A stretch of 64,000 nt of DNA from Desulfolinea sp050305405 (GTDB lineage Bacteria; Chloroflexota; Anaerolineae; Anaerolineales; Villigracilaceae). The stretch covers positions 62,001 to 126,000 of the forward strand of contig JBNLFG010000010.1 in the NCBI GenBank assembly GCA_050305405.1. The letters are read 5' to 3'. Below the pieces are notes generated by a model, which was not told where the DNA came from, did not search any database, and saw only the letters and a program-made list of their open reading frames with translations. This document shows positions 18,166 through 25,053 of this stretch, in pieces; within the stretch, counting starts at the first letter, position 1, and every line of letters starts with the position of its first letter. The translations under genes and the position numbers were made by a program.

Positions 18166-18960
18166 TTATTCTTTGAGATGAACAGTTATCTTGTATTTGC
18201 TTGTTTTTTGATTTACATCCACTTCAAAAAGGATAAAAGATTGTGCATTTTCATCGTAAGACCAATAAGTTACGCTAATTTCTTTTGGTCGTAGTCTAAC
18301 CGAGACACGACAATTATCTGAAGCAATCTGGCGAGCATACTTGCCTCCCGCGCTTTCTGCGATAGTTAGGGCATCTTCTGCAGTTAGGCTAAGATTTTCA
18401 ACATCCATGCCTATCCAATCATCGTATTGGTAATGCTCATAAATTGGTCCACCGGAATGTATTTCTTCATGTAAAGGGAAAATCAACATCGTGGATGTAA
18501 GGTATGTTTCTCCCTCTTCCTTGTAAAAATGTAACCAAGCATAATCAAATCCCGTTATTTCGTTTTTGCAATTCGTTATGCCAAACTTTGCACCAGAATA
18601 TAACAACCAGTCATCTAATGTTTCTTGTTGCGTCTGGAAATTATGTGCGTTAGCTACTTTTAAATAATCTTCCTGTGACCAACCAAATGTTCCTGAAGGT
18701 AAAGCATCGGTGGAAAAATACTGCGTTCCTGTCGATTCATCCAGAGAAAAGGAAAACAAGTCTTTATCTTCTTGACCTATTTCTTCTAAAATAGTTTCAG
18801 GATTAAATTTGTAGAGGCGGTATGCATCATACAAATGCGGCTCATTATATGGAGCTTCGATTATTCTCGCTACAGTGGCAATCATAAAGATTGTGCAGAA
18901 GAAACACGATAGTATGGATAGAATGATTACAGGTGGTCTGAAATGTTCAGGTATCTTCAT
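18166..18960 (-). CDS. uncharacterised protein with N-terminal membrane anchor
   Basis: 264 aa that I do not recognise. One hydrophobic helix spans about residues 10-30 (VIILSILSCFFCTIFMIATVA), so the rest is probably extracytoplasmic. The remainder is acidic and rich in aromatic residues with LSLTAEDALTIAESAGG near residue 190, reminiscent of PepSY-like segments but not enough for a call. It is clearly AT-rich compared with gatCA and sits beside a transposase relic, so it belongs to an accessory patch. Confidence 0.6.
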   Translation of the reverse strand: MKIPEHFRPPVIILSILSCFFCTIFMIATVARIIEAPYNEPHLYDAYRLYKFNPETILEEIGQEDKDLFSFSLDESTGTQYFSTDALPSGTFGWSQEDYLKVANAHNFQTQQETLDDWLLYSGAKFGITNCKNEITGFDYAWLHFYKEEGETYLTSTMLIFPLHEEIHSGGPIYEHYQYDDWIGMDVENLSLTAEDALTIAESAGGKYARQIASDNCRVSVRLRPKEISVTYWSYDENAQSFILFEVDVNQKTSKYKITVHLKE

Positions 18961-18981
18961 ATACCCTCCGTTGGAAAAAAA

Positions 18982-19242
18982 TTACCAATTGCGTGGATTT
19001 TCATCGTCATCGTCCCAGCGTGCGGGGTTGGATTCGATGTAATCCCAGATGCGGGCCATTTCCCGTTCATTGCGGATGATGCGATCGTGGTAATTGCGTT
19101 GCCATACCGGCACGCCAGGGGAATTGTGCAGGGTGTTGATGCGTTTGGTGACGAGGGATTTGAATTGTCCGATCACCGCACCCAATGACCCTGATTGTAA
19201 TGTTGTCTGGGTAGGGGCGACCCGCCGGGTCGCCCTTACATG
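18982..19242 (-). pseudogene. 3' remnant of a REP-associated tyrosine transposase (RAYT)
   Basis: The frame reads VRATRRVAPTQTTLQSGS and then LGAVIGQFKSLVTKRINTL, PVWQRNYHDRIIRNEREMARI and ESNPARW, the C-terminal third of Y1-type REP-associated transposases (full length about 180 aa). The catalytic His-X-His and Tyr region is missing; the upstream end is cut at the stop of the neighbouring pentapeptide-TIR gene. The REP hairpin at 19211-19239 lies inside the remnant and encodes ATRRVAPT in frame. Confidence 0.75.
19211..19239. repeat. REP hairpin of the GGGGCGACCC family
   Basis: Arms GGGGCGACCCG and CGGGTCGCCC around a C-centre, bordered by GTA and TTAC. Related hairpins are at 21680-21708 and, with a different core, 20798-20821. 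Confidence 0.75.
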
Positions 19243-20331
19243 TTACTTTTTATAAAACACATCCAGCCCGTCGATGAGCTTTTTGAACATCTTATCAAGC
19301 TCTGCATCATCTTCCCAATTTGAGAAATCGAGAATATTGTATTCCATGATCTGTTCTTTGATGCGTTCGGGCCAATTGCAGGTTTCCCAGCTATCATCCA
19401 ACGCAATGGGACAAAGCACATCCCGATCGAGTTCTTTTTCGAGTTTACGGGCTAAACGCGCTTCGTGTTCCACCCAATCACTGGATGTGGAATGCTCTGA
19501 GAGAATGAGCAAAACAGTCGGGTTATGACGAATGGCTCGGTCGATTTGGGTTTCAAGCCGCCCGGCTTTGGCATCATGAATATCGCGCCAGAAGCGGATG
19601 CCATTTTCGTTGAGTTTGGTTTCGAGTTTATCTACGAAAGCGGAATTTGCATGACTGTATGAAATGAACAAGGGGGAAATTTGAATTGGGCGAGTGGCTT
19701 TTAGGTCAAAAATATTTTGGGTGATTTCACTGATTTCTTCATTGCTCATGTCAGGATCAGCAAGTTTTGCATACTCAATATCTAAATCAGAAAGACCACA
19801 GCCACGTAGAAATTCGACGGGGATTTTTCCTTCTGATTTTTGGAGAGTATCTGTACCAATAGTTGAACGAGTTACATGCATAACTGCATCAAGGCTAATA
19901 GCCTTGCTAAGATCGTTATTACTAAAAAAAGTTGTTCCCATACTTGCCGTAAAAAAATCTGTTTCAATAAGTTTTGCCCAACTAAAGTCAACTTGTAGGA
20001 GATTAGCAGCAGAAAAATCAGCTTGGCACAGATTGCTTCCAGTTAATTGCGCGCCAGTGAGATTTGCATTGTGCAGATTGGCACTACTAAGATTAACAGC
20101 ATAGAGATCAACAAAATTTAGATTGGCCTGACTAAGATTTATTCCACTTAAATCGACGGCAACATCGGCCAAGCTAAAGTGTTTACCTGTGCTAAGAGCT
20201 TCTTGAAGAAATTTTGAACTGCCGAGATTTGCATAACCGAGGTCAATCTCTACATCAGGATTTTCTTTCCTCCACTGATTCCAAACATCAACGCCTTGTT
20301 TCAAAATCGCTAATTGTTCTTCGTTTGCCAT
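19243..20331 (-). CDS. pentapeptide-repeat TIR protein
   Basis: 362 aa. Residues 54-135 are pentapeptide repeats in a steady five-residue phase (LSQANLNFVDL, SSANLHNANLTGAQLTGSN), forming a quadrilateral helix. Residues 219-355 are a TIR domain (ISPLFISYSHANSAFVDKLETKL, LILSEHSTSSDWVEHEARLA); the glutamate in WVEHE (about 290) is placed like the NADase glutamate. Proteins of this make-up occur in bacterial signalling and defence, but the trigger and output are unknown. It is the third TIR gene in this window and its domain is a different TIR subtype from the two TIR-FGE proteins. A MITE-like element lies just upstream and a transposase relic just downstream. Confidence 0.85.
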   Translation of the reverse strand: MANEEQLAILKQGVDVWNQWRKENPDVEIDLGYANLGSSKFLQEALSTGKHFSLADVAVDLSGINLSQANLNFVDLYAVNLSSANLHNANLTGAQLTGSNLCQADFSAANLLQVDFSWAKLIETDFFTASMGTTFFSNNDLSKAISLDAVMHVTRSTIGTDTLQKSEGKIPVEFLRGCGLSDLDIEYAKLADPDMSNEEISEITQNIFDLKATRPIQISPLFISYSHANSAFVDKLETKLNENGIRFWRDIHDAKAGRLETQIDRAIRHNPTVLLILSEHSTSSDWVEHEARLARKLEKELDRDVLCPIALDDSWETCNWPERIKEQIMEYNILDFSNWEDDAELDKMFKKLIDGLDVFYKK

Positions 20332-20353
20332 TTTTCTTTGTCCCTAAATCACG

Positions 20354-20448
20354 AGGTGACTGTCACTTACATGATGCCTTATCGAAAAGCTGTGCTTGCT
20401 GGCAAAATCATTTTTATCACAAAAACCTCTCGGAAGTGACAGTCACCT
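20354..20448. mobile_element. 95-bp MITE-like element with 15-bp inverted ends (copy 2)
   Basis: Same ends and length as 14446-14540 (AGGTGACTGTCACTT, AAGTGACAGTCACCT). The internal 60 bases are unrelated by eye. Confidence 0.7.
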
Positions 20449-20471
20449 GCCCTTCTGTCAAGATCGTGCCC

Positions 20472-20783
20472 CTATTTTTTCTTCTCCCCATCTCTGGCTG
20501 CAAGGAAGATGATTATTCCTGGCACGGCAAAGAAAAGCATCATGGGGAGAGCTGAATAACCATTTGCCCAGATTACCGCAACCAAGAACAGGAAAATACC
20601 ACCTATTGTAATTGCCCAACCACTGGAATACTTTTGTTGAGATTGGGAACGTTTTTTTCCAACCCAAGCAGGATCAAACCATTTCCCATAATATCCTTTT
20701 GGCGAACTCCTGCGCTGATTTTGCCATTCAACTTCTTCCAGATATTGCTCAACAACAGGCTTTTTAGAACGACCTTTGCCCAT
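20472..20783 (-). CDS. small membrane protein of unknown function
   Basis: 103 aa with a basic N-terminal half and two hydrophobic helices at about 55-75 (WAITIGGIFLFLVAVIWA) and 78-97 (LPMMLFFAVPGIIIFLAA), then a charged tail. A TAGGAGGAAAA site sits right before the ATG. I recognise no family. It is followed by a REP hairpin and the methyltransferase gene upstream. Confidence 0.65.
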   Translation of the reverse strand: MGKGRSKKPVVEQYLEEVEWQNQRRSSPKGYYGKWFDPAWVGKKRSQSQQKYSSGWAITIGGIFLFLVAVIWANGYSALPMMLFFAVPGIIIFLAARDGEKKK

Positions 20784-20797
20784 ATTTTCCTCCTAAT

Positions 20798-20821
20798 GGG
20801 CGGACAGCCGTCCGCCCCTAC
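20798..20821. repeat. REP-like palindrome GGGCGGAC-GTCCGCCC
   Basis: Eight-base perfect arms around AGCC with a trailing CTAC, like the end of the REP at 19211-19239. Confidence 0.55.
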
Positions 20822-20838
20822 TTTCCACTTTCTATTCT

Positions 20839-21660
20839 CTAATCCTCTTTCCGAAACTGTAAACAATAATGATGGAAGGTATTGCTGACCCAGGCATTCC
20901 CCATCCCGTATGGCGCCAGGCGCTGGTTATCCTGGCACCAGATCTTCTCATCCTTCAGCGTATAAACCTTGCCCAACTCGCGCCCAATATCCCAGGCCAG
21001 CGGGTAAATTTTGCCGCCCTTCTTCACATTCTTGACAATGATCGTCAAATAGGCTCGCTCGCGCAGCAGCGGCTTCATCGCCGCGTAAATATTGACCAAC
21101 TTCTCCAGAAATTCTTCATAATCACGGATATTCCCGACATCATCGGGATTCTCCGAATAGACCACATCCAGCTCGTCCTCTTCGCGGCGTTTCTTCTGCG
21201 TCTGCGAGCCGCGCGCGTGCAGCATATCCCAGTAGGGTGGAGATGTGATCAGATAGTCGATCTGCGGGATGTCGAAGGATGTCGCGTTCGCTGCATCCCC
21301 GTTGATGACGACCGCGTTCGCACTTGCATCACCGCCTGTTTCCGTTATCTCGGCTTTTTCTTCGGCGAGAATATCACGGGCGATCCCCGCGTATTTGGGG
21401 TTTAGCTCGATCCCGTACGAGTGACGTCCACTGCGCAGGGCCGCCACGAGCGTCGACCCCGTCCCGGCCATAGGATCAAGTACGGTCTCGCCCGCCATCG
21501 TAAAAAACTCGATGAACTCCTGCACCATCGTCTCGGGGTATTTAGCAGGGTGCGTCAGCACGTCCTTTTTGCGGCGCGGCGGGTTGTGGATGAACCATGA
21601 TTTCTGGAACTTCAACCAGGTCTTGTTGTCGAGGTCGTTCATGCGGTTTTTGTAGGCCAT
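20839..21660 (-). CDS. orphan DNA methyltransferase (N4-cytosine or N6-adenine type)
   Basis: 273 aa. The SAM-binding motif I, LDPMAGTGSTLVAALRSGRHSYGIELNP, is at about residues 60-87, and the catalytic motif IV, TSPPYWDML, is at about 133-141. Motif I before motif IV fits a gamma- or alpha-like order; the SPPY core occurs in N4-cytosine and N6-adenine enzymes. The C-terminal part (YLTIIVKNVKKGGKIYPLAWDIG, EKIWCQDNQRLAPYGMG) is typical of small solitary methylases. No restriction endonuclease is next to it, so an epigenetic or anti-restriction role is as likely as restriction-modification. Confidence 0.85.
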   Translation of the reverse strand: MAYKNRMNDLDNKTWLKFQKSWFIHNPPRRKKDVLTHPAKYPETMVQEFIEFFTMAGETVLDPMAGTGSTLVAALRSGRHSYGIELNPKYAGIARDILAEEKAEITETGGDASANAVVINGDAANATSFDIPQIDYLITSPPYWDMLHARGSQTQKKRREEDELDVVYSENPDDVGNIRDYEEFLEKLVNIYAAMKPLLRERAYLTIIVKNVKKGGKIYPLAWDIGRELGKVYTLKDEKIWCQDNQRLAPYGMGNAWVSNTFHHYCLQFRKED

Positions 21661-21679
21661 AAATTATTTCCCGTTTTGG

Positions 21680-21708
21680 GTAGGGGCGAGCCGATGGGTC
21701 GCCCTTAC
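21680..21708. repeat. REP hairpin of the GGGGCGACCC family
   Basis: GTAGGGGCGAGCC and GGGTCGCCCTTAC arms match the hairpin in the RAYT relic at 19211-19239 with a few centre changes. Confidence 0.7.
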
Positions 21709-21711
21709 GGA

Positions 21712-22560
21712 TTATTCCGGTCTCACCGTACTGGTTGGCACGGGTGTCTTTGATGGTGTCATTGTCGGCGTCGGGCTGACATATGATACCGATTGTACAA
21801 TTAAATCGGAGAATGTGACTGTCGTTGCGGTGTTTTCGGCTGCCGATTGGACAAAGACTCCCAGCGTTCCCATTCCCAAACTAAGATCGGTAATCGTGAA
21901 CTGGTATCTGCCGTTTAAAAAGAAACGCATCTCCGGGCCAACCACCCAGACCCCCAGACGCACATCGCCGGGAGAGCCGAGGGGCGCATCCCCGCTGGGA
22001 GCGGGACCTTCCAGCACACGCGGTCGGTTGTAGGCTTTCTTGAGTTCGAGACGAATGGTACCGTTACAGGCGAGGCTGTAGCGATACGTTTCCAGATTAT
22101 CCGCTCGAAAGAGCAGACCATATGAGTCTGCGCCACGACAGAGCGCGGGATGCGCGTTGATCTCAGCGTAGAAATCCGTTAGCAGCGGCTCGGAACGCAG
22201 GCTGAAGAGATAGGAGTCTGGCGCTTTGACAGCGATGGTAATCCGATCCCGACTGACACTGACACTGCCCTCGTCGGAAGATGCGGTGTTCCATCTGGCG
22301 GCGGAAGAGAAATCGTCTACGAATATCTCGTTCCCCAGCCCGGGCAGGTAGATCGGTGTTTCGCTGGGGAGGATGACCGGTCTTGGTGTGGGGGTAGATG
22401 TTGAGGGGAACCACTGGATGGTTGCTGTTGGGGATGGGGCAGATGTCTCGGTAGCGGTAGCAGGTGCGGGCGGCGTTTGTATCGGCGCGCAGGCGGCTAG
22501 AGCGAGAAAGGCGATGAGGGGTAAAACAATGTTGGGAGCAAGGCGATGTCTGATTTCCAT
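21712..22560 (-). CDS. lipoprotein with LamG/DUF1080-like beta-sandwich domain
   Basis: 282 aa. The signal peptide ends in a lipobox (FLALAAC, Cys about residue 24), then a Thr/Pro/Ser-rich linker (about 28-70) of the kind common in this phylum. The folded part (about 78-260) starts with EIFVDDFSSAARWNT and contains YGLLFRADNLETYRYSLACNGTIRLE, RLGVWVVGPEMRFFLNGRYQFTITD and LGVFVQSA, a concanavalin-like sandwich as in DUF1080 proteins. A second Thr/Pro tail closes it. It is probably surface exposed and may bind a glycan; the ligand is unknown. Confidence 0.75.
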   Translation of the reverse strand: MEIRHRLAPNIVLPLIAFLALAACAPIQTPPAPATATETSAPSPTATIQWFPSTSTPTPRPVILPSETPIYLPGLGNEIFVDDFSSAARWNTASSDEGSVSVSRDRITIAVKAPDSYLFSLRSEPLLTDFYAEINAHPALCRGADSYGLLFRADNLETYRYSLACNGTIRLELKKAYNRPRVLEGPAPSGDAPLGSPGDVRLGVWVVGPEMRFFLNGRYQFTITDLSLGMGTLGVFVQSAAENTATTVTFSDLIVQSVSYVSPTPTMTPSKTPVPTSTVRPE

Positions 22561-22582
22561 AAAAGGGATTCTATCAAAGAAA

Positions 22583-22608
22583 AAGACACTGAGGAGAGTC
22601 AGTGTCTT
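22583..22608 (-). terminator. terminator downstream of the threonine dehydrogenase-like gene
   Basis: AAGACACTGA and TCAGTGTCTT arms with a six-base loop, followed on the minus strand by T-rich sequence. Confidence 0.65.
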
Positions 22609-22644
22609 CTGAAAATAAAAATCTAGTCTCCGCTCAGGAGCTGG

Positions 22645-23664
22645 CTATTTCTCGTAACGCTTGCGAATATTGGGGACGAGATACTCCGCAAAGGCGCGCT
22701 CGGCATCAAACTTGGGATCCCAGCCCCAGTCACGGCGAGCGGCATCGTCGTTCAGGTCGATGGGCCACGAGTCAATGATATGTTGGCGGTTCACGTCGGG
22801 TTCGTAGGTAATTTGAGCATCAGGGAAATGCTTCTTGACGTAGCCGGCGAATTCTTCGGCGGTCAGGCTGAAAGCGGTGATATTGTAAATTTGATGTTTA
22901 AGATTCTCGCGCGGGGCTTCGGCAATTTGAAGGAGGGACGTAACGGCATCTGGCATTGCCATGAAGGAGATGGCGGCATCTTCGCGAACAAAGGATGCGT
23001 AGGGTTTGCCTTGCGCGGCGGCGTGAAGCATTTCGGGGCCGTAATCACTGGTACCGCCACTGGGAACGGTGAAGGCGGAGATAAGCCCGGGGAAGCGTAC
23101 GCAGCGGAAATCGAGCATGGTGGGCTCGTCTTCGGCGAGTTGCTTGTAGTGGTTGGAGTAGTAGACGCCGAGCGTTTCGCCATAAAGTTTATTGCAGCCG
23201 TACATGGTGATGGGGTTGTTCCACTCCCATTCCTGGGGGCGTGGATTTGCGGCTTTGTTTTCCAGCGTCCCCATGCCAAAAGCAGCGACAGAACTGGGGA
23301 AGATGAAGACGATGGGGCTACGCTTCCATTCAGATTGTTCGGCGGCAAGCTGGAGGAGCTGCATGGTCCCGCCCACGTTGACATCGTGTGCGAGCATGGG
23401 GCTATACTCTGCCCGTGTGGAAAGTAGCGCAGCGAGATGATAAATGTGGGTGATGTCAAATTCGCTAACAAGGCGTTCGAAGAGAGCCTGATCGAGAATA
23501 TCGCCAACAACGTGATGCACTTTCATCGCCAGTTCGGGAGGCAGAGGCTTGATATCCATACTGATGATGTGGGTGCCGTTTGTGTTGTTTTCGGCGAGCT
23601 TTTCCACAAGGGCCTGACCAACTTCGCCAGCCGCACCAGTGATGAGAATTGCTTTTCGTCGCAT
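22645..23664 (-). CDS. SDR-type L-threonine 3-dehydrogenase-like epimerase-fold protein
   Basis: 339 aa NAD-dependent protein of the extended SDR fold. N-terminal ITGAAGEVGQALVEKLA binds NAD; the catalytic YGCNK is at about residue 155. RFPGLISAFTVPSGGTSDYGPEMLHAAAQGK and DSWPIDLNDDAARRDWGW match the SDR form of L-threonine dehydrogenase, which oxidises threonine to 2-amino-3-ketobutyrate. The usual partner ketobutyrate ligase is not here, so another substrate remains possible. AAGGAGAT precedes the ATG. It diverges from the LacI regulator. Confidence 0.75.
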   Translation of the reverse strand: MRRKAILITGAAGEVGQALVEKLAENNTNGTHIISMDIKPLPPELAMKVHHVVGDILDQALFERLVSEFDITHIYHLAALLSTRAEYSPMLAHDVNVGGTMQLLQLAAEQSEWKRSPIVFIFPSSVAAFGMGTLENKAANPRPQEWEWNNPITMYGCNKLYGETLGVYYSNHYKQLAEDEPTMLDFRCVRFPGLISAFTVPSGGTSDYGPEMLHAAAQGKPYASFVREDAAISFMAMPDAVTSLLQIAEAPRENLKHQIYNITAFSLTAEEFAGYVKKHFPDAQITYEPDVNRQHIIDSWPIDLNDDAARRDWGWDPKFDAERAFAEYLVPNIRKRYEK

Positions 23665-23828
23665 ATTTTGATCTCCTTCTTAATTTATGGGGGGATAGCT
23701 GTATTGTAGCAAGCTGGCTTTTCTTTGCCAGTGTCGAAAATAATTTTTATGTCATATTTGATGTCTATGAAATACGCGCCGTAAATATCACGGCAGCTTG
23801 AGATATTTAAGAATTTGTTAATAACCGG

Positions 23829-23857
23829 TTGACAGCCGCTTCTCTTTTTGCTAGACT
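23829..23857 (+). promoter_or_regulatory. promoter of the LacI-family gene
   Basis: TTGACA at 23829-23834 and TAGACT at 23852-23857 are separated by 17 bases. Transcription would start at about 23864, inside the operator-like repeats. Confidence 0.65.
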
Positions 23858-23863
23858 GATAAC

Positions 23864-23888
23864 ACGCGTTAGTAAAACGCGTTAGTAA
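23864..23888 (+). promoter_or_regulatory. tandem operator-like repeats for the LacI-family regulator
   Basis: The 12-mer ACGCGTTAGTAA occurs twice with a 13-base period directly over the predicted start site. The core AACGCGTT is palindromic, with the central CG typical of LacI-family sites. This suggests autoregulation. Confidence 0.5.
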
Positions 23889-23905
23889 CTAAAGGATTCC
23901 CCCCT

Positions 23906-24934
23906 TTGAGCAGAAAAAGAGTAACCAGTCAGGATGTGGCCGATTTAGCCGAAGTCTCGCGCACTACGGTTTCTTTGGTATTAAATGATGTACAAGGGGT
24001 GAACATTACTGAAGCAACGCGAAACAAAGTACATAAAGCTGCGCATACATTGGGCTATGTCCCGAATGCAACAGCGCAAGCGCTTGCATCACAGCGTGCT
24101 CGTGCAATTGGCTTGGTGATGACACGTAGCCCTCATCACATCTCATCGGACACCTTTTTACCGCAAATTCTCGGGGGACTTTCGGATGTGGTGCAGCAGC
24201 ACAAGTTTCGCCTTTTGATCGAAACAATCGAGGAAGGACATGAAGATCGCGTTTATCTTGAGTTGGCACGTGCCAAGCATATAGATGGCATGATTATGCT
24301 GACGCCTCGGATTGATGATAATGGATTAAGAAAATTGGAAGAAGCGGAAATCCCAACTGTTTTGATCGGGAAGTTGGAAAACTCAACCCTCGCTACCGTA
24401 GATGTGGACAACCGTGCTGCTTCCCGCCGGGCTACCGAATATCTGCTTTCGTTGGGGCATAAGCAAATCGCTTGTGTTGCCCATGCGCCCGCTTCCTACT
24501 TGGCTGCGCAAGATCGTGTAGAGGGCTATAAAGATGCCCTCCTTGCAGCAGGAATTCCTCTAAACGAAAGCATGATTTGCTATGCAGACTTCGATCCACG
24601 TAGCGGATATAAAGCGATGAAATCTCTTCTCGAATCTGGAGAAAGCTTCAGCGCTGCCTTCGTCGCAAGCGATAATGTGGCAATGGGAGCGAAATCCGCT
24701 CTCCGGGACGCTGGGTTGCAGATTCCTGACGATGTCTCATTGATCGGTTTTGATGATATTCCTTGGGCGGCTTACGCTGATCCTCCCCTGACAACAGTCC
24801 GCCTCCCAGCCGAGCAATTGGCGTCTGAAGCATGTCTTTTACTACTTTCCCTACTTCAGGATACGCCTGAAAAAGAGCAGAAAATAATTCTGGATACAGA
24901 ATTGATCGTACGTCAATCCTGTCGCAGAATTTAA
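23906..24934 (+). CDS. LacI-family transcriptional regulator
   Basis: 342 aa with an N-terminal helix-turn-helix and hinge (RVTSQDVADLAEVSRTTVSLVLNDVQGVNITEATRNKV, residues 3-45; HTLGYVPNATAQALAS) and a periplasmic-binding-fold sugar domain (AIGLVMTRSP to FDDIPWAAYADPPLTTVRLP). The start is TTG at 23906, with AAAGGA upstream and spacing that fits. It lies at the head of the alpha-glucoside transport and trehalose genes and most likely controls them in response to a disaccharide; the effector is not known. Confidence 0.9.
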   Translation: MSRKRVTSQDVADLAEVSRTTVSLVLNDVQGVNITEATRNKVHKAAHTLGYVPNATAQALASQRARAIGLVMTRSPHHISSDTFLPQILGGLSDVVQQHKFRLLIETIEEGHEDRVYLELARAKHIDGMIMLTPRIDDNGLRKLEEAEIPTVLIGKLENSTLATVDVDNRAASRRATEYLLSLGHKQIACVAHAPASYLAAQDRVEGYKDALLAAGIPLNESMICYADFDPRSGYKAMKSLLESGESFSAAFVASDNVAMGAKSALRDAGLQIPDDVSLIGFDDIPWAAYADPPLTTVRLPAEQLASEACLLLLSLLQDTPEKEQKIILDTELIVRQSCRRI

Positions 24935-25053
24935 TCAACGATAATATTTTTTTACGCACCCCTTTGAAGGAGGTGATGCCCGATATAAAGCGAAAAAGCA
25001 TCTAGACCACCCCTTTTATAAACTTTTATACTCTATTCGGAGGAAATACCCTA

